A stretch of 64,000 nt of DNA from Acidimicrobiia bacterium (GCA_026002935.1 BPGH01000001.1:2565250-2629249), one strand, 5' to 3'. Shown: positions 9,874-19,801, counted from the stretch's first letter. Program-made: numbers and translations. Notes: generated by a model from the letters alone, not told the origin.

Positions 9874-10640
9874 TCAGTGGCCGGTGTGCCCGCCCGAGTC
9901 CCAGCACGGATCGTCGTGGGAAGCCGGACCACCAGGCAAGAGGCACGGGTGGTGCCCGATGAACACGTCCGGCTGCCATGGCCACCCGGGAACGATCCAG
10001 GCGTGCAACATCCAGTAGTTGCCGAGGTAGACCGAGTAGCCGTTCTGGCCCGGCAGGCACTGGCCGTCGCGGATCACGAGACCGGTCACGTTCGAGAAGC
10101 AGAGGTACTCGTGCGTGTGCCACCAGTCATTGTCGCCCGGAAACCCTTCGGGGGGCGCGGCCGGGCCGTTGTTCACGTACCAGCTCATGCCGACCAACTT
10201 GGCGTCGGGGCCATTGCCGTCGTACTGAAGGAACTTCGGCCGGCTCGGGTCGAAGGAACCCTCCAGTGGGTTGCCACGCACGTGGTGCGTCCCCATTCCC
10301 GTCGCGTAGTTCACGACCGGGGTCCAGCCGTCGGCCTCGGCTTCGCCACGCGTCGGCCACTGCAGCGCGTACGCGAGCGCGTCGTCCAGGTAGCCGGAGA
10401 GCTCGATGCAGTCGTCCAGTCGAGCATGCCCTTGGTGATTCCGAGGCTCATGTAGTACTCGGACCCGTGCGTGCCCTCGCCGCCCATCGAGTGGCACCAC
10501 CACGGTCGTGTGTCGGGGTCGGTCTGCTGGTGCCGGATCGCGAGCGGGCGGAAGCACCCACTGACCGCGAGCGCGAACACGGCCACGACCGCGATGCGCA
10601 AGCCGGCCCTCCTGGGCGTCACCAACCGTCCGATCCTCAT
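9874..10640 (-). pseudogene. unknown His-rich lipoprotein, one frame change
   Basis: No family is recognised. ATG 10640 has GAGGAGG upstream. The first 30 residues form a lipoprotein signal peptide with lipobox LAVSGC, so the mature protein is tethered outside the membrane. One indel near 10420 joins GITKGMLD to DDCIELSGYLDDALAYALQW. The body contains ATGMGTHHV, FLQYDGNGPDAKLVGMSWYV, DWWHTHEYLCF and a C-terminal HHPCLLPG...CWDSGGHTGH. Clustered His and Cys residues suggest metal binding, but this is inference. Genes on both sides appear unrelated. Confidence 0.6.
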
Positions 10641-10869
10641 GACGCGGCTCCCTCCTCGACCTGACTGGGAGAGTCTGGAACAGAACCGTCCCGGGGCACG
10701 ACGGCGACGGACGCGTTGTCGTGGAACCGCGATGTTCCCGCCACCCACCGCGGCTGACATGAGGCTCTGAGCGCGATCGACCGGGCCTCCTCCTCGGTGC
10801 GGCTCGGGCCCCACGCCGATCGCGCCCGAGGCCTGGCCGCACGAGGGGCGCGCGGGGAGGCGCGACGCG

Positions 10870-11850
10870 CTACCCCGCCGGGACCTCGTAGGGCTCGGCG
10901 TAGAACTGGCTGTACCACTTGCGGAACTTCATGATCGGGCCGTCGGTGTCGGCGAGCGCCGGCGTCGGGAGGAACCTCTTGTGCTCCCAGATGGGGCGGT
11001 CCTCCTGGATCTGCTTGTTGATCTCGCGCACGAACGCGTCCGCGACGGTCGACGTCATGCGCTCGTCGTCGAACTTGCGCACGATGAAGTTGAACCGCAC
11101 CTGCGTCTTCTCGGCGTCGATCGGTGTCGTCGTCGCGATGTTGATCGCGTCGACGATGCCGCTGAACCAGACCTTCGAGAACCCCGGCCCGTAGTTGTAG
11201 ACGTCGATGCGCCCGTACGTGACGCCGCGCGGCGTGACGTACGACTGCTTCGACAGCATCACGGAGCACGGCCCGTCGGTGTCGTACGTCTCGACCTCGG
11301 CGACCTCGTCGGTGCCGTGCACGTACCGGAAGTGCGCGGGGTCGGCGCCGTTCTCCGACATCTCCTGCGGCACGGTGTGGATCACGTACGACGACGAGTA
11401 GAAGTCGGACCAGCCGGGGTCACCGATCTCGGGGATGACCGGGATCTCCCACTGCGGCGGCTCGTCGTAGGGGTGGTACCACGCCAGCACGAACCCGTTG
11501 CGCACGATCGTCGGGTACGTGCGCAGGCGCGCCTTCTTGTTGGTGCGCTGGCTGTAGGGGATGTCGGCGCACGAGCCGTCGGCCGCGAACTTCCACCCGT
11601 GGAACGGGCAGACGACGTGTTCGCCGTCGACGTGACCACCGACGCCGATGTGCGCACCCAGGTGCGGGCAGAACGCGTCCTGGAGGTGGTACTCCCCCGC
11701 CTCGTCGCGCCAGCACACGAGGTCCCGGCCGAAGTAGTGCAGCGCGGTGACCTCGCCCGGTGCGAGGTCGTCGGGGTACGCGACCTGGAACCACCCGAAC
11801 GGGATCGGGAACGGGAACCGCCGGCGCGGCGCGGTCTCGGTCGTCGTCAT
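10870..11850 (-). CDS. Rieske non-heme iron oxygenase, KshA-like
   Basis: A 326-residue oxygenase component. The Rieske [2Fe-2S] ligands are CPH at about 61-63 and CPFH about 18 residues later, and the mononuclear iron site is ENGADPAHFRYVH. This layout is shared by 3-ketosteroid 9-alpha-hydroxylase (KshA), which opens steroid ring B, and by cholesterol desaturases; the C-terminal WYSQFY recalls KshA. A perfect KstR-type operator lies directly upstream, which strengthens the steroid role. A reductase partner is not adjacent; the ferredoxin reductase at 45.7 kb is one possible donor. ATG 11850 is preferred over GTG 11856. Unlike its neighbours the gene has no frame change. Confidence 0.85.
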   Translation of the reverse strand: MTTTETAPRRRFPFPIPFGWFQVAYPDDLAPGEVTALHYFGRDLVCWRDEAGEYHLQDAFCPHLGAHIGVGGHVDGEHVVCPFHGWKFAADGSCADIPYSQRTNKKARLRTYPTIVRNGFVLAWYHPYDEPPQWEIPVIPEIGDPGWSDFYSSSYVIHTVPQEMSENGADPAHFRYVHGTDEVAEVETYDTDGPCSVMLSKQSYVTPRGVTYGRIDVYNYGPGFSKVWFSGIVDAINIATTTPIDAEKTQVRFNFIVRKFDDERMTSTVADAFVREINKQIQEDRPIWEHKRFLPTPALADTDGPIMKFRKWYSQFYAEPYEVPAG

Positions 11851-11859
11851 GTGCACAAT

Positions 11860-11875
11860 TTAGAACTGGTTCTAA
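11860..11875. promoter_or_regulatory. KstR-type operator upstream of the Rieske oxygenase
   Basis: The palindrome TTAGAAC-TG-GTTCTAA has perfect 7-base arms and fits the known KstR consensus T-N2-AAC-N2-GTT-N2-A. It ends 10 bases before the oxygenase start codon, so binding would block transcription or initiation. Three related sites occur elsewhere in the window, one beside a KstR-like repressor gene. Confidence 0.8.
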
Positions 11876-11923
11876 TATCCTGCCAGCGGCGCCGGGCCCA
11901 CCGTGGGCCCGGCCCACCGTGGG

Positions 11924-11967
11924 CGTGGTCACGAGAACCGACACCGGCGTCGCACCTCGTGACCACG
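11924..11967. repeat. long hairpin, GTGGTCACGAG arms
   Basis: Perfect 12-base arms CGTGGTCACGAG (11924-11935) and CTCGTGACCACG (11956-11967) enclose a 20-base loop, 19 bases before the phosphotransferase start. The outer GTGGTCAC/GTGACCAC core is shared with hairpins at 61.4 and 62.5 kb, which suggests a dispersed repeat family. Confidence 0.6.
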
Positions 11968-11986
11968 GCAGCGATCGAGACCACCG

Positions 11987-13083
11987 ATGCCCGACGAACC
12001 GATCCAGATCGACACCCCCTGGCGGCGTGACCCCGACTCGGTGCGCCCCGCGCTCGAACGGTGGGCGCGCCGAGCGCGTGGCGGCCGACGCGAAGGTGGT
12101 CGAGGTCGGTTCGCCCGGCAACGGCATGTCGAGCGAGACGGTGCTGTTCTCCATGCAGCGCGGCGACGGCGTCGAGCGCTACGCGGCGCGGCTCGCGCCG
12201 CTGCCCGACGTCTACCCCGTCTTCCCCGAGTACGACCTCGACGCGCAGCGCCGCTGCATGGAGCTCGTGCGGGAGCACACCGACGTGCCCGCACCGGTCG
12301 TCGCGTTCCACGAGACGGACCCGGACTGGCTCGGCACACCGTTCGTCGTGATGCACCGCGTCGACGGCGAGGCGCCGCCCGACATCCCGCCGTACCCCTT
12401 CGGCGGATGGCTGCGCGACGCGTCACGCGACGACCAGGCACGCGCTGCAGCGCAACGCCGTGTCCGTGCTGGCCCGGCTGCACGAGATCACACCGGAGCG
12501 CGTCGACCTCTCGTTCCTCGTGAAGCCCTACGATGGCTCGCCGCTCGACCGCCAGCTCGCGCACGAGCGCGCGTACTACGAGTGGGCACGGGACGGGGTG
12601 ACCTACCCGCTGATCGAGCGCACGTTCGAATGGCTCGAGGCGAACCGGCCGCCCGAGCCGCCGGCGGTGCTCAACTGGGGCGACGCCCGCATCGGCAACA
12701 TCCTGTTCCGCGACTTCACCCCGGTCGCGGTGCTCGACTGGGAGATGGCGACCGTCGGGCCGCCGCAGGTCGACCTCGCGTGGATGATCTTCCTGCACGC
12801 GTTCTTCCAGGACCTCGCGCACCGCTTCGGCATGGAGGGGATGCCGCACTTCATGCGCCGCGAGGACGTCGTCGCGACCTACGAGGAGCTGTCGGGCACG
12901 ACCGTCGGCGACCTGTCGTGGTACGAGGTGTTCGCGGCCCTGCGCTTCGCGATCGTGTCGGTGCGCACGAGCACCCGCGGGATCGCGTACGGCCAGCAGG
13001 AGCGCCCCGACGACCCCGACGACCTGATCATGTTCCGCGACCTGTTGCGCGCGATGGTGGTCGACGGCACCTACTGGGACTGA
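11987..13083 (+). pseudogene. phosphotransferase (APH/ACAD10-like kinase family), two frame changes
   Basis: Protein-kinase-like phosphotransferase of about 365 residues, of the group often found with acyl-CoA dehydrogenases. From ATG 11987 the chain reads MPDEPIQIDTPWRRDPDSV; after an indel near 12060 it continues SSETVLFSMQRGDGVERYAARL and TPFVVMHRVDGEAPPDIPPY; after another near 12440 it continues MSVLARLHEITPERVD. The catalytic loop is NWGDARIGNILF and the metal-binding motif LDWEMATVG. The substrate is unknown; 4-hydroxyacyl-CoA phosphorylation is one family activity. It overlaps the convergent glycosyltransferase by 13 bases. Confidence 0.75.
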
Positions 13084-14789
13084 TCGCCGCCGCCCGGGTC
13101 GGGTTGGCGGCAGAGCTCGTCGAGCAGCCGCTCGGGCGGCTCGCCGAGCCGGTACACGGAGAGGTTCGGCCCGGCCCGGTCGTCGGTCCGCGCGAACGCG
13201 GCGACGAGGCGGTGCTCGCACGCGAGCGCCGTGTAGAACTCCGCCTCGCCGGGGCTGTCGGGCACCACGATGCCCCCGACCACGCTCGAGCGCGTCCACC
13301 ACGACCCAGCCGACCCCGTCCCGGACGAGCGCGGCGACCGTGCGTCTCGCCGGGGACGAGCCCGTAGTCGATCGGCGCGGCCCCCGCCGAGCGGCGGGCT
13401 CGTCGCGGGCCGGGATGCCGAGAGATCCCCTCGACCTGCGCGACGCGGCCGCCCGCGGGCACGTGCTCGAGCAGCCACTCGCGGGCCTCGAGGCGCGTGC
13501 CCGGGCGGGCGGCCCGGCGGGTCTCCCCGACGAGGTCGGCGGCGAGCGGCACCGCCAGCGCGACCGCGCCGGTCGGCGACGAGCCCGAGCGCCACGGGGC
13601 GGGCCCGGCCGCGGCGCGCCCCACCGGGCGGCGACGGCCCGGGCGGCGCCGTCGAGCCCGGCGGCGGCGAGCACCGCCACGACGGGCAGCATCGGGATCG
13701 GCCAGCGGCGCCAGTGGAGGTCGGACGCGCTGATCACGACGAGGAAGAGCGCCGCGTAGCCGAGCAGGAGGAGCTGCGGCGGCCGCCGGCGCACGAGCAC
13801 GAACGCGGCGCCGACGAGCGCGAGACACGAACACCGGCCACGTGACGACGTCGGGGATCACCGTCCCGACGTACCAGCGGAGGTTGCCGAGCGGCGAGAA
13901 GCCGGTCGCGTTCGGGTTCTCGTTGCCGACCTCGTCGCCCAGCCCGCCGAGCGCGGCGCGCAGGTCGAGCAGGAAGTACGGGCGTCGTCAGCACGAACCC
14001 CGCGGCGGCCGCGGCGCGCCGACCGCGGCGGCGCGCACCGCACGGCCCGCGGCGCGCGCGGTGCGGCCACACGACGGCGGCGACGAGCACCGGCACGAGC
14101 GTCGCCATCGGGTAGCGCGACGACACCGCGACACCACCGCGAGGCCGCCGGCGCACCCACCACCGCGGCCGCGGCTCCTCCAGCACGCGCAGGCAGCACC
14201 ACAGCGCGACGAGCCCGAAGAAGACCGCGGCGCTCTCGGTGCGCACCATGCGCCCGTACGCACCGGGAACGGCAGGACGGCCCACAGCGCGGTCCCGACC
14301 AGTGCGACCCGCCGGCCGAACGCCCGGCGCGCGACCGCGTACAGCACGGGCAACGCGCGCGACCGCGAGCGTGATCGTCCACAGACCGGCCGATCAGGTA
14401 GAAGCGCCGTCGGGTGGCGCTCGAAGCGTCGAGGAGCCGGGGTTCCCGCCGAGCAGCGGCCCGCCGTGCGCGACGACGTCCCACAGCGTGGACCGCCGCG
14501 GCGATCGGGTAGATCACCGTCGACCCGGGATGGCCGAACCACCCCGGGTTCGGGTCGCCGGTCGCGGCCATCTCCACCGCGGGCACGACGAACGCGTGCT
14601 CGTCGGTGTCGTGGATCGGCAGGTCGCGGCGCAGCGCCGACGAGGTGCACGACCGCCGACAGGCCGACGAGACCGAGCACGGCGGCGGCGCAGACCGCGC
14701 GGCGCGCGGCGCGCGGGCGGACGGGCGCGGCGCCGCGCGGCCCTCGCCGGCGGTCGCCGCGCCGCGGTCCCGACGTCGGTCGCCGTCAC
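13071..14789 (-). pseudogene. GT39-type membrane glycosyltransferase, heavily frameshifted
   Basis: A polytopic membrane protein of about 570 residues resembling dolichyl/polyprenyl-phosphate mannose transferases (ArnT/PMT fold), which move sugars from lipid carriers outside the membrane. The GTG start at 14789 overlaps the stop of the preceding gene. The acidic site DLPIHDTDEHAFV is followed by GWFGHPGSTVIYPIAAAVHA, ALPVLYAVARRAFGRRVALVG, FGLVALWCCLRVLEE, PNATGFSPLGNLRW-type sequence and a hydrophobic LLLLGYAALFLVVISAS segment near the end. These lie in all three frames, with ten or so indels. It is the last gene of the deoxyamino-sugar cluster. Confidence 0.65.
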
Positions 14790-15733
14790 CTCCTCGCCTC
14801 CGCGCGACGAGCCGGCGGAACTCGGCGTAGCTCCGCACGTAGTCGTCGGGGTCGTAGGGATGGGACGCGAGCACGAGCAGCACGGCGTCGGGGGTGTAGT
14901 CGAACTGGCTCGCCCAGACGAGCGGCGGGATCACCACGCCCCGGCCCGGGTCGTCGAGCCGCAGCTCGGCCCGCGCCTCGCCGTCGTCGACGTGCACCGT
15001 CACCGCGCCGTGGACGCACGTGAGGAACTGCCAGCACCACCGGTGGGCGTGCTCGCCGCGCACGTGACGCGACGGCACGCCGTAGACCACGAAGTACCGC
15101 TGCGGCGAGAACGGCAGCAGCTCGGGCAGCTCGCCCGCCGCGAGCTGGCCGCGCAGGTCGGCGTGGCGCGGGACCTCGACGACCTCCACGCCGCGCGGCA
15201 GGGTCGCCGGGCGCCGGCGGGCCCGGGACACCGGCGGCGGGCGCAGCGAGGTCGACCCGCACGTCGTCCGCGTAGCCGATGATCCGCGCCGGGTTGCCGA
15301 CGACCTTGGCGTGGGCGGGCACGTCGGCGGTGACGACGGCGCCCGCGCCGACCATCGCGCCGGTGCCGATGCGCACGCCGGGCAGGAGCGTCGCGTTGGC
15401 CCCGATCGACGCGCCGTCCTCCACCACGGTCGTCGCGAACCGCTCCGGGCGGCGCTTGCTGCGCGGGAACCGGTCGTTCGTGAAGGTCGCGTTCGGGCCG
15501 ATGAAGACGTCGTCACCGATGCGCACGCCGTCCCAGAGCTGCACGCCGCTCTTGATCGTCACCCGGTCGCCGACGACCACGTCGTTCTCGACGAACACGC
15601 CGAAGCAGACGTTGCAGTCGGCGCCGATCACCGCCCCCGGCAGGACGTGCGCGAAGGCCCAGACGCGCGTGCCCGGCCCGATCGAGGGCGATTCGCAGAT
15701 CGCCTGCGGGTGCACGAACGCGCCGTCGGTCAC
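14786..15733 (-). pseudogene. bifunctional hexapeptide acetyltransferase-WxcM (FdtC-FdtA-like), frameshifted
   Basis: The N-terminal 165 residues are a left-handed beta-helix acetyltransferase (GTRVWAFAHVLPGAVIGADC, GDRVTIKSGVQLWDGVRIG, VVGNPARIIGY). A frame change near 15225 leads into a WxcM/FdtA cupin (YFVVYGVPSRHVRGEHAHR, VVIPPLVWASQFDYTPDAVLLVLAS). FdtA isomerises dTDP-4-keto-6-deoxyglucose to the 3-keto sugar and FdtC acetylates the 3-amino product. One more indel near the end gives the stop at 14786, coupled to the next start. Bifunctional fusions of this kind are known. With the FdtB-like gene upstream it should make an acetamido-dideoxyhexose such as Fuc3NAc. Confidence 0.75.
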
Positions 15734-16689
15734 GGGCGCCCCCCGGGGAACTCTCGGACCGCCTGCTCGATGACGAGCGGCCGGCCCTTCGTGTTCTCGA
15801 ACGTCCGCCACACGTAGGAGCCGACGACCCCGAGGCCGAGGGTGACGATCCCCCCGACCAGGAGCACCGCCAGCATGAGCGGCGTGTACCCGGGCACGTC
15901 GATCGCGCCGAGCAGCCACGCGGCGAGGACGACCGCACCGATCACGGGGATCAGCACGGTGCCGAGGGTCCCGACCGCGAGCAGGACCCGGATCGGCAGG
16001 TCGGTGAACGAGAACACGCTGTCGGCCATGTAGCGCAACTTCTTGCGGGTCGTCCACGCGCTCCGGCCGCTCGGCCGCGCGAGCCGGCGGTAGGGCACGG
16101 TGGCGCGCCGGAACCCGATCCACAGCAGCTGGCCGACGAGCGACGTGTTGCTCTCGTGCATCGCGAGGATCGCGGAGCGCACGGCGTCGTTGCAGGCGAA
16201 CACGTCGACGCCGCCGGGTGGCATCTCCGGCTGCACGATCCTGCGGTAGATGCCCCAGAAGGCGGCGGCGCCCGCCCGCGCGGCGAGCGGGTCGTCGCGG
16301 CCCGTCCGCTCGCCGAGCACCAGGTCCACGTCGCCGCGCTCGAGCAGCTCGACGAACGACACGAGGAGCTCCGGCGGCTCCTGCAGGTCGGCGGCCATGA
16401 CCGCGAAGTAGTCGCCGCGGGCGCGCGCGAGGCCGGCGCGGATCGCGGCGAACGACCCGAAGTTGCGGGAGAGCACCACGAGCGTGGACGGGACCTCCCA
16501 GCCGTCGAGCGCCTTGGCGAGCACCTCCGCGCTGCGGTCGGGACTGCCGTCGACCACGAACACACAGCGCAGCTCCACCGGTAGCGCCGCGGCGAGCGCG
16601 CCGAGGCGGTCGAGGAGGTCCGCCAGCGTGTCCTCGTTGCGGTAGACGGGGACGACGACCGAGCAGACGCGCCGCGCGGGACCGTTCAC
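15730..16689 (-). CDS. GT2 glycosyltransferase, polyprenyl-phosphate (DPM1/ArnC) type
   Basis: A 319-residue GT2 enzyme. The catalytic domain has SVVVPVYRNEDTL, CVFVVDGSPDRS, LSRNFGSFAAIRAGL and the DXD-equivalent MAADLQEPPELL. Two hydrophobic segments near the C-terminus (about 230-255 and 265-290) match the membrane anchors of enzymes that load a sugar onto undecaprenyl phosphate. GTG 16689 overlaps the aminotransferase stop and its own stop overlaps the next start, both as GTGA. It probably activates or attaches the deoxyamino sugar made by its neighbours, with the GT39 protein using the lipid-linked sugar outside. It has no frame change. Confidence 0.88.
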   Translation of the reverse strand: MNGPARRVCSVVVPVYRNEDTLADLLDRLGALAAALPVELRCVFVVDGSPDRSAEVLAKALDGWEVPSTLVVLSRNFGSFAAIRAGLARARGDYFAVMAADLQEPPELLVSFVELLERGDVDLVLGERTGRDDPLAARAGAAAFWGIYRRIVQPEMPPGGVDVFACNDAVRSAILAMHESNTSLVGQLLWIGFRRATVPYRRLARPSGRSAWTTRKKLRYMADSVFSFTDLPIRVLLAVGTLGTVLIPVIGAVVLAAWLLGAIDVPGYTPLMLAVLLVGGIVTLGLGVVGSYVWRTFENTKGRPLVIEQAVREFPGGRP

Positions 16690-17836
16690 GTGCACCCCCG
16701 CACCCCGGCGACGACCGCCGCGACCTCGTCGTCGGTCAGCTCGGGGAAGCACGGGAGGCTGAAGACCTCGCGGCACGCGCGCTCGGTCTGTGTGAGCGCG
16801 CCGGCGCGGAACCGGGCGCCGGCGAGCACGGGCTGCGCGTGGTCGGGCACCGGGTAGTGGACGGCGCACTCGACGCCCCGGGCGTGCAGGTCGGCGACGA
16901 GCCGGTCTCGCCGGGTGGACCGCGCGACGCACAGGTGCACGACGCCCCGGGCGCCGGCGCGTGACGCGTCGACGAACGGGACGCGGTCGCGCAGCTCCGT
17001 CACGTAGTGGTCCCGGATCGCCTCGCGCCGGGCGTTGCGCGCCGCGAGCGACGGCAGCAGCACCCGCAGGACCGCGGCCTGGATCTCGTCCATCGCGCGA
17101 GTTGCGGCCGCCGGGCACGGTCGCCTCGTACCGGCGCCCCCACCCGTACTGGCGGAGCGCCCGCGCGCGGCGCTCGGCCCCGGGATCGGCCGTGACCACG
17201 GCCCCGGCGTCGCCCATCGCGCCGAGGTTCTTCGTCGGGTAGAAGCTGAACGCCGCGGCGTCCCCGAGCGAGCCGACCGGCCGGCCGCGCAGCGACGCGC
17301 CGTGCGCCTGCGCGCAGTCCTCGACGACCGCCACGGTGCCGGGCAGCGACGCCCGCAGCCCGTCGACGTCGACCACCCCGCCGTACAGGTGCGTCGCGAC
17401 GACGGCGCGCGTCCGCTCCGTCACGAGCGGCCGCGGCCGCTCCCGGCGCGAGGAGCAGGCTCCCGGGTTCGACGTCCGCGAACACGGGGACCGCGCCGAT
17501 GGCCAGGCACGCGGTCGTCGCGTACATCCCGGCGTTCGCGGCGACGACGACCTCGTCGCCCGCGGCGCACCCGACGCTGCGCAGCGCGAGCTCGAGCGCG
17601 TCGGTCCCGTTGCCGACCGCGACGCAGTGCGGCACGCCGCAGGCCGCCGCGAACTCGGCCTCGAAGGCCTCGGTCTCGGGGCCGAGCAGGTACCACCCGC
17701 TCCCGACGACGCGCCGCACGGCGGCGCCGACCTCCTCGGCGACCGAGGCCGCGAACCGGCGCAGGTCGTTGAAGGGGACGCGTGCGGGGGGAGCCGGCGC
17801 CCGCCGACCCCCCACTCCGACCGCACCGTGCTCCAT
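16686..17836 (-). pseudogene. DegT/DnrJ/EryC1 sugar aminotransferase (FdtB-like), two frame changes
   Basis: PLP enzyme of about 380 residues that aminates keto sugars. From ATG 17836 it reads VPFNDLRRFAAS and AVGNGTDALELALRSVG; then, after an indel near 17435, VVATHLYGGVVDVDGL, VEDCAQAHGA and SFYPTKNLGAMGDAG with the PLP lysine; then, after one near 17100, MDEIQAAVLRVLLP to the end. The HLYG and PTKNLG motifs fit the VioA/FdtB/DesV group. With the adjacent FdtA/FdtC fusion, 3-amination of a dTDP-6-deoxyhexose is likely. No dTDP-glucose synthase or dehydratase is in the window. Confidence 0.8.
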
Positions 17837-18007
17837 CGGTCCTCAGCCTCGTCCGTCCGCCGGCAGGCCGCGGCCGCCGGGGCGCGGCGACGGGACGCCC
17901 TGCACACGGAGCATCCACGACCGTACTGTCGGCCGCCGCGCACCTGTCAAGCCCTGCCAGCGGCGCGGACGCCGCGAACCGGACGGACGGCGCGGCCGCC
18001 GGAGCGC

Positions 18008-18048
18008 GATGAGCACACGCTCATCCCGGCGTCACCCGGCACTCAGCG
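18008..18048 (+). promoter_or_regulatory. GATGAG-N6-CTCATC-N2-GGCGTCAC-N6-CTCAGCG element, copy 1
   Basis: A composite element with an inverted repeat GATGAG/CTCATC and downstream half-sites GGCGTCAC and CTCAGCG. The same four words with the same spacings recur at 19296-19336. Position just before the phosphotransferase and close to an OmpR-type regulator gene suggests a response-regulator binding site. It covers ATG 18009, an argument for a start further downstream. Confidence 0.6.
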
Positions 18049-18068
18049 CGCGCGCCGACGATCGCGCG

Positions 18069-19300
18069 GTGCGCTGGCGATGCGACGCGCCCCTGCCGGC
18101 CCTGGGCGACGACCCGCGCCTCGCCGCGCCCGTGCTGCTCGGGCCGCGCGCGGTGGAGCCGCTCGCGGCGGCGGTGGCGGCCGCGGGCGCGACGCTGCTC
18201 GAGGTGCGGCCGCGCCAGCTGACCCTCGACCCGGGCCGCGGCCTCACCGTCCGCTACGACGCGACGGTGCGCACCGCCGCGGGGACGGCGACCGACATGC
18301 TCGTGGCCCGCTCGGGCCCGCCGGTGGCCGGTGCGCTCGTGCTCGCGCGCGGCCCCGACACCGTGTCGGTCTGGCGCGCCGCGAACGACCCGGCGCTCCC
18401 CGGGCTCGCGTCCGCGCTCGACCCGGCCGCGCTGGGCCGGCTGCTCGGCGCGCTGGGCGTCGCGGCCGCCCGGCCGCGCGCCCGGCTGCGCTCGTACCGG
18501 CCGGGCCGGCGCGCCGTCGTCGAGGTCGCCGCCGGCGGCGCGCGCGTGTACTGCAAGGTCGTCCCGCCGCGCCGGGCGCGCGCGTTGCACGACGTCCACG
18601 CACACCTCGCGCCGCACGTCCCCGTGCCGCGCTCGCTCGGCGTCGACCCGTCGCTCGGGGTCGTCGTGCTCGAGGCGCTGCCGGGCCGCACGATGCGCGC
18701 CGCGCTCGCGGCGGGCGATCCGCTCCCGCCGGCCGACGTGCTCGTGGCGCTACTCGACGCGCTCCCCGCGACCGGGACACCGGCACCCGCCTGGGACCAC
18801 CGGCGGTTCGCGGGGATCGTCTCGGCCGCCCTGCCCGACAGCGCGGCGGCGCTCACCCCGCTCCTCGACGCGCTCGACGACGCCGAGGCGCGTGCGGCGG
18901 CCGAGCCGCCGGTCCCGGTGCACGGCGACTTCCACGAGGCCCAGCTCCTCGTGTCGGGGACCGCGGTGACCGGCCTGCTCGACGTCGACACCGTCGGGAC
19001 CGGCCGCCGCGTCGACGACTTCGCGACCCTCCTCGGTCACCTGTCGGTGCTCGCGACGACGGCACCGGGATACGCCGCCGCGAACGGGGCGGCCACGCGC
19101 CTGACGGCCGCGTTCGACGCGCTCGGCGACCCCGCGCTCCTCCGGGCGGCGACCGCGGCGGTCGTGCTCGGGCTCGCGACCGGGCCGCTGCGCGTCCTCG
19201 AGCGCGACTGGCCCGACCACACCCCGCGCGCGCGTCGCGCTCGCGCGGCACTGGCTCGAGCGCGCGCAGCGGGGGGACGCGGCCGTGCCCTCCACCCGAT
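18069..19300 (+). pseudogene. aminoglycoside/maltokinase-like phosphotransferase, one late frame change
   Basis: Phosphotransferase of the APH fold, about 410 residues. Visible are VYCKVVPPR (nucleotide-binding lysine region), VPVHGDFHEAQLLV (catalytic loop HGDxH) and GLLDVDTVGTGRRVDD (metal-binding DxD). A dinucleotide CG run near 19230 shifts the frame; read through it, the end is ARVALARHWLERAQRGDAA and the stop at 19298-19300. GTG 18069 is chosen because ATG 18009 lies inside the putative promoter element. The substrate is unknown; a small alcohol, sugar or amine is possible. Confidence 0.65.
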
Positions 19301-19336
19301 GAGCGCGAACTCATCGGGGCGTCACGGCGCCCTCAG
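19296..19336 (+). promoter_or_regulatory. GATGAG-N6-CTCATC-N2-GGCGTCAC-N6-CTCAGCG element, copy 2
   Basis: It matches copy 1 at every word and spacing, although the N positions differ, which implies selection rather than duplication. It lies about 50 bases upstream of the exported acidic protein start, a good position for activation by the adjacent two-component system. Confidence 0.65.
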
Positions 19337-19387
19337 CGGCGGGTGCGATCGTCGCCGTGGCCCAGTCGCCGGACGAAGGAGCACGAC

Positions 19388-19801
19388 ATGGCCATCGGAA
19401 CCCGTTGGAAGCTCGCCGGGACGGTCGCCGCGCTGGCCGGGCTCGGCCTCGGCGCGGCGGCCGCCGCGGCGGACGGCGGCGACACGAGCGGCAGCTCGCC
19501 CGACATCGAGCTGACCGACCCGACGCCGCTCCCGTCGCTGCCGCCCACGACGGCCGCAACGCCGGCCGGCACGGGCGCGGACTCGCCCGACCGGCCGGTC
19601 CCGCCCGCCCCGGACCCCGCGAGCGCCGACTCGCCCGACCCGGCGCCGGCACCCGCGCCGGTCCCGCCGCCGCCTCCCCCGCCGCCCGCGCCGGCCGACG
19701 ACATCGACACGCCCGACGGCTCGGGGTACGACACGCCCGAGCAGTGGAGCACGGACTCGTACTCGTCGCCGGCCGGCGACTCGGCCGACAGCGCCGACTG
19801 A
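19388..19801 (+). CDS. exported proline-rich acidic protein
   Basis: A 137-residue protein of no known family. ATG 19388 follows AAGGAG at a good distance. Residues 1-28 form a signal peptide (TVAALAGLGLGAAAAAADGG). The mature part is nearly all Pro, Ala, Ser and Asp, with repeats of SPDP and SADSPD, a run of eight prolines near residue 96 and an acidic Ser/Tyr-rich end. It looks disordered and anionic, as for a cell-wall spacer or cation-binding protein. The conserved promoter element and the two-component genes next door suggest that it is a target of that system. Confidence 0.75.
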   Translation: MAIGTRWKLAGTVAALAGLGLGAAAAAADGGDTSGSSPDIELTDPTPLPSLPPTTAATPAGTGADSPDRPVPPAPDPASADSPDPAPAPAPVPPPPPPPPAPADDIDTPDGSGYDTPEQWSTDSYSSPAGDSADSAD

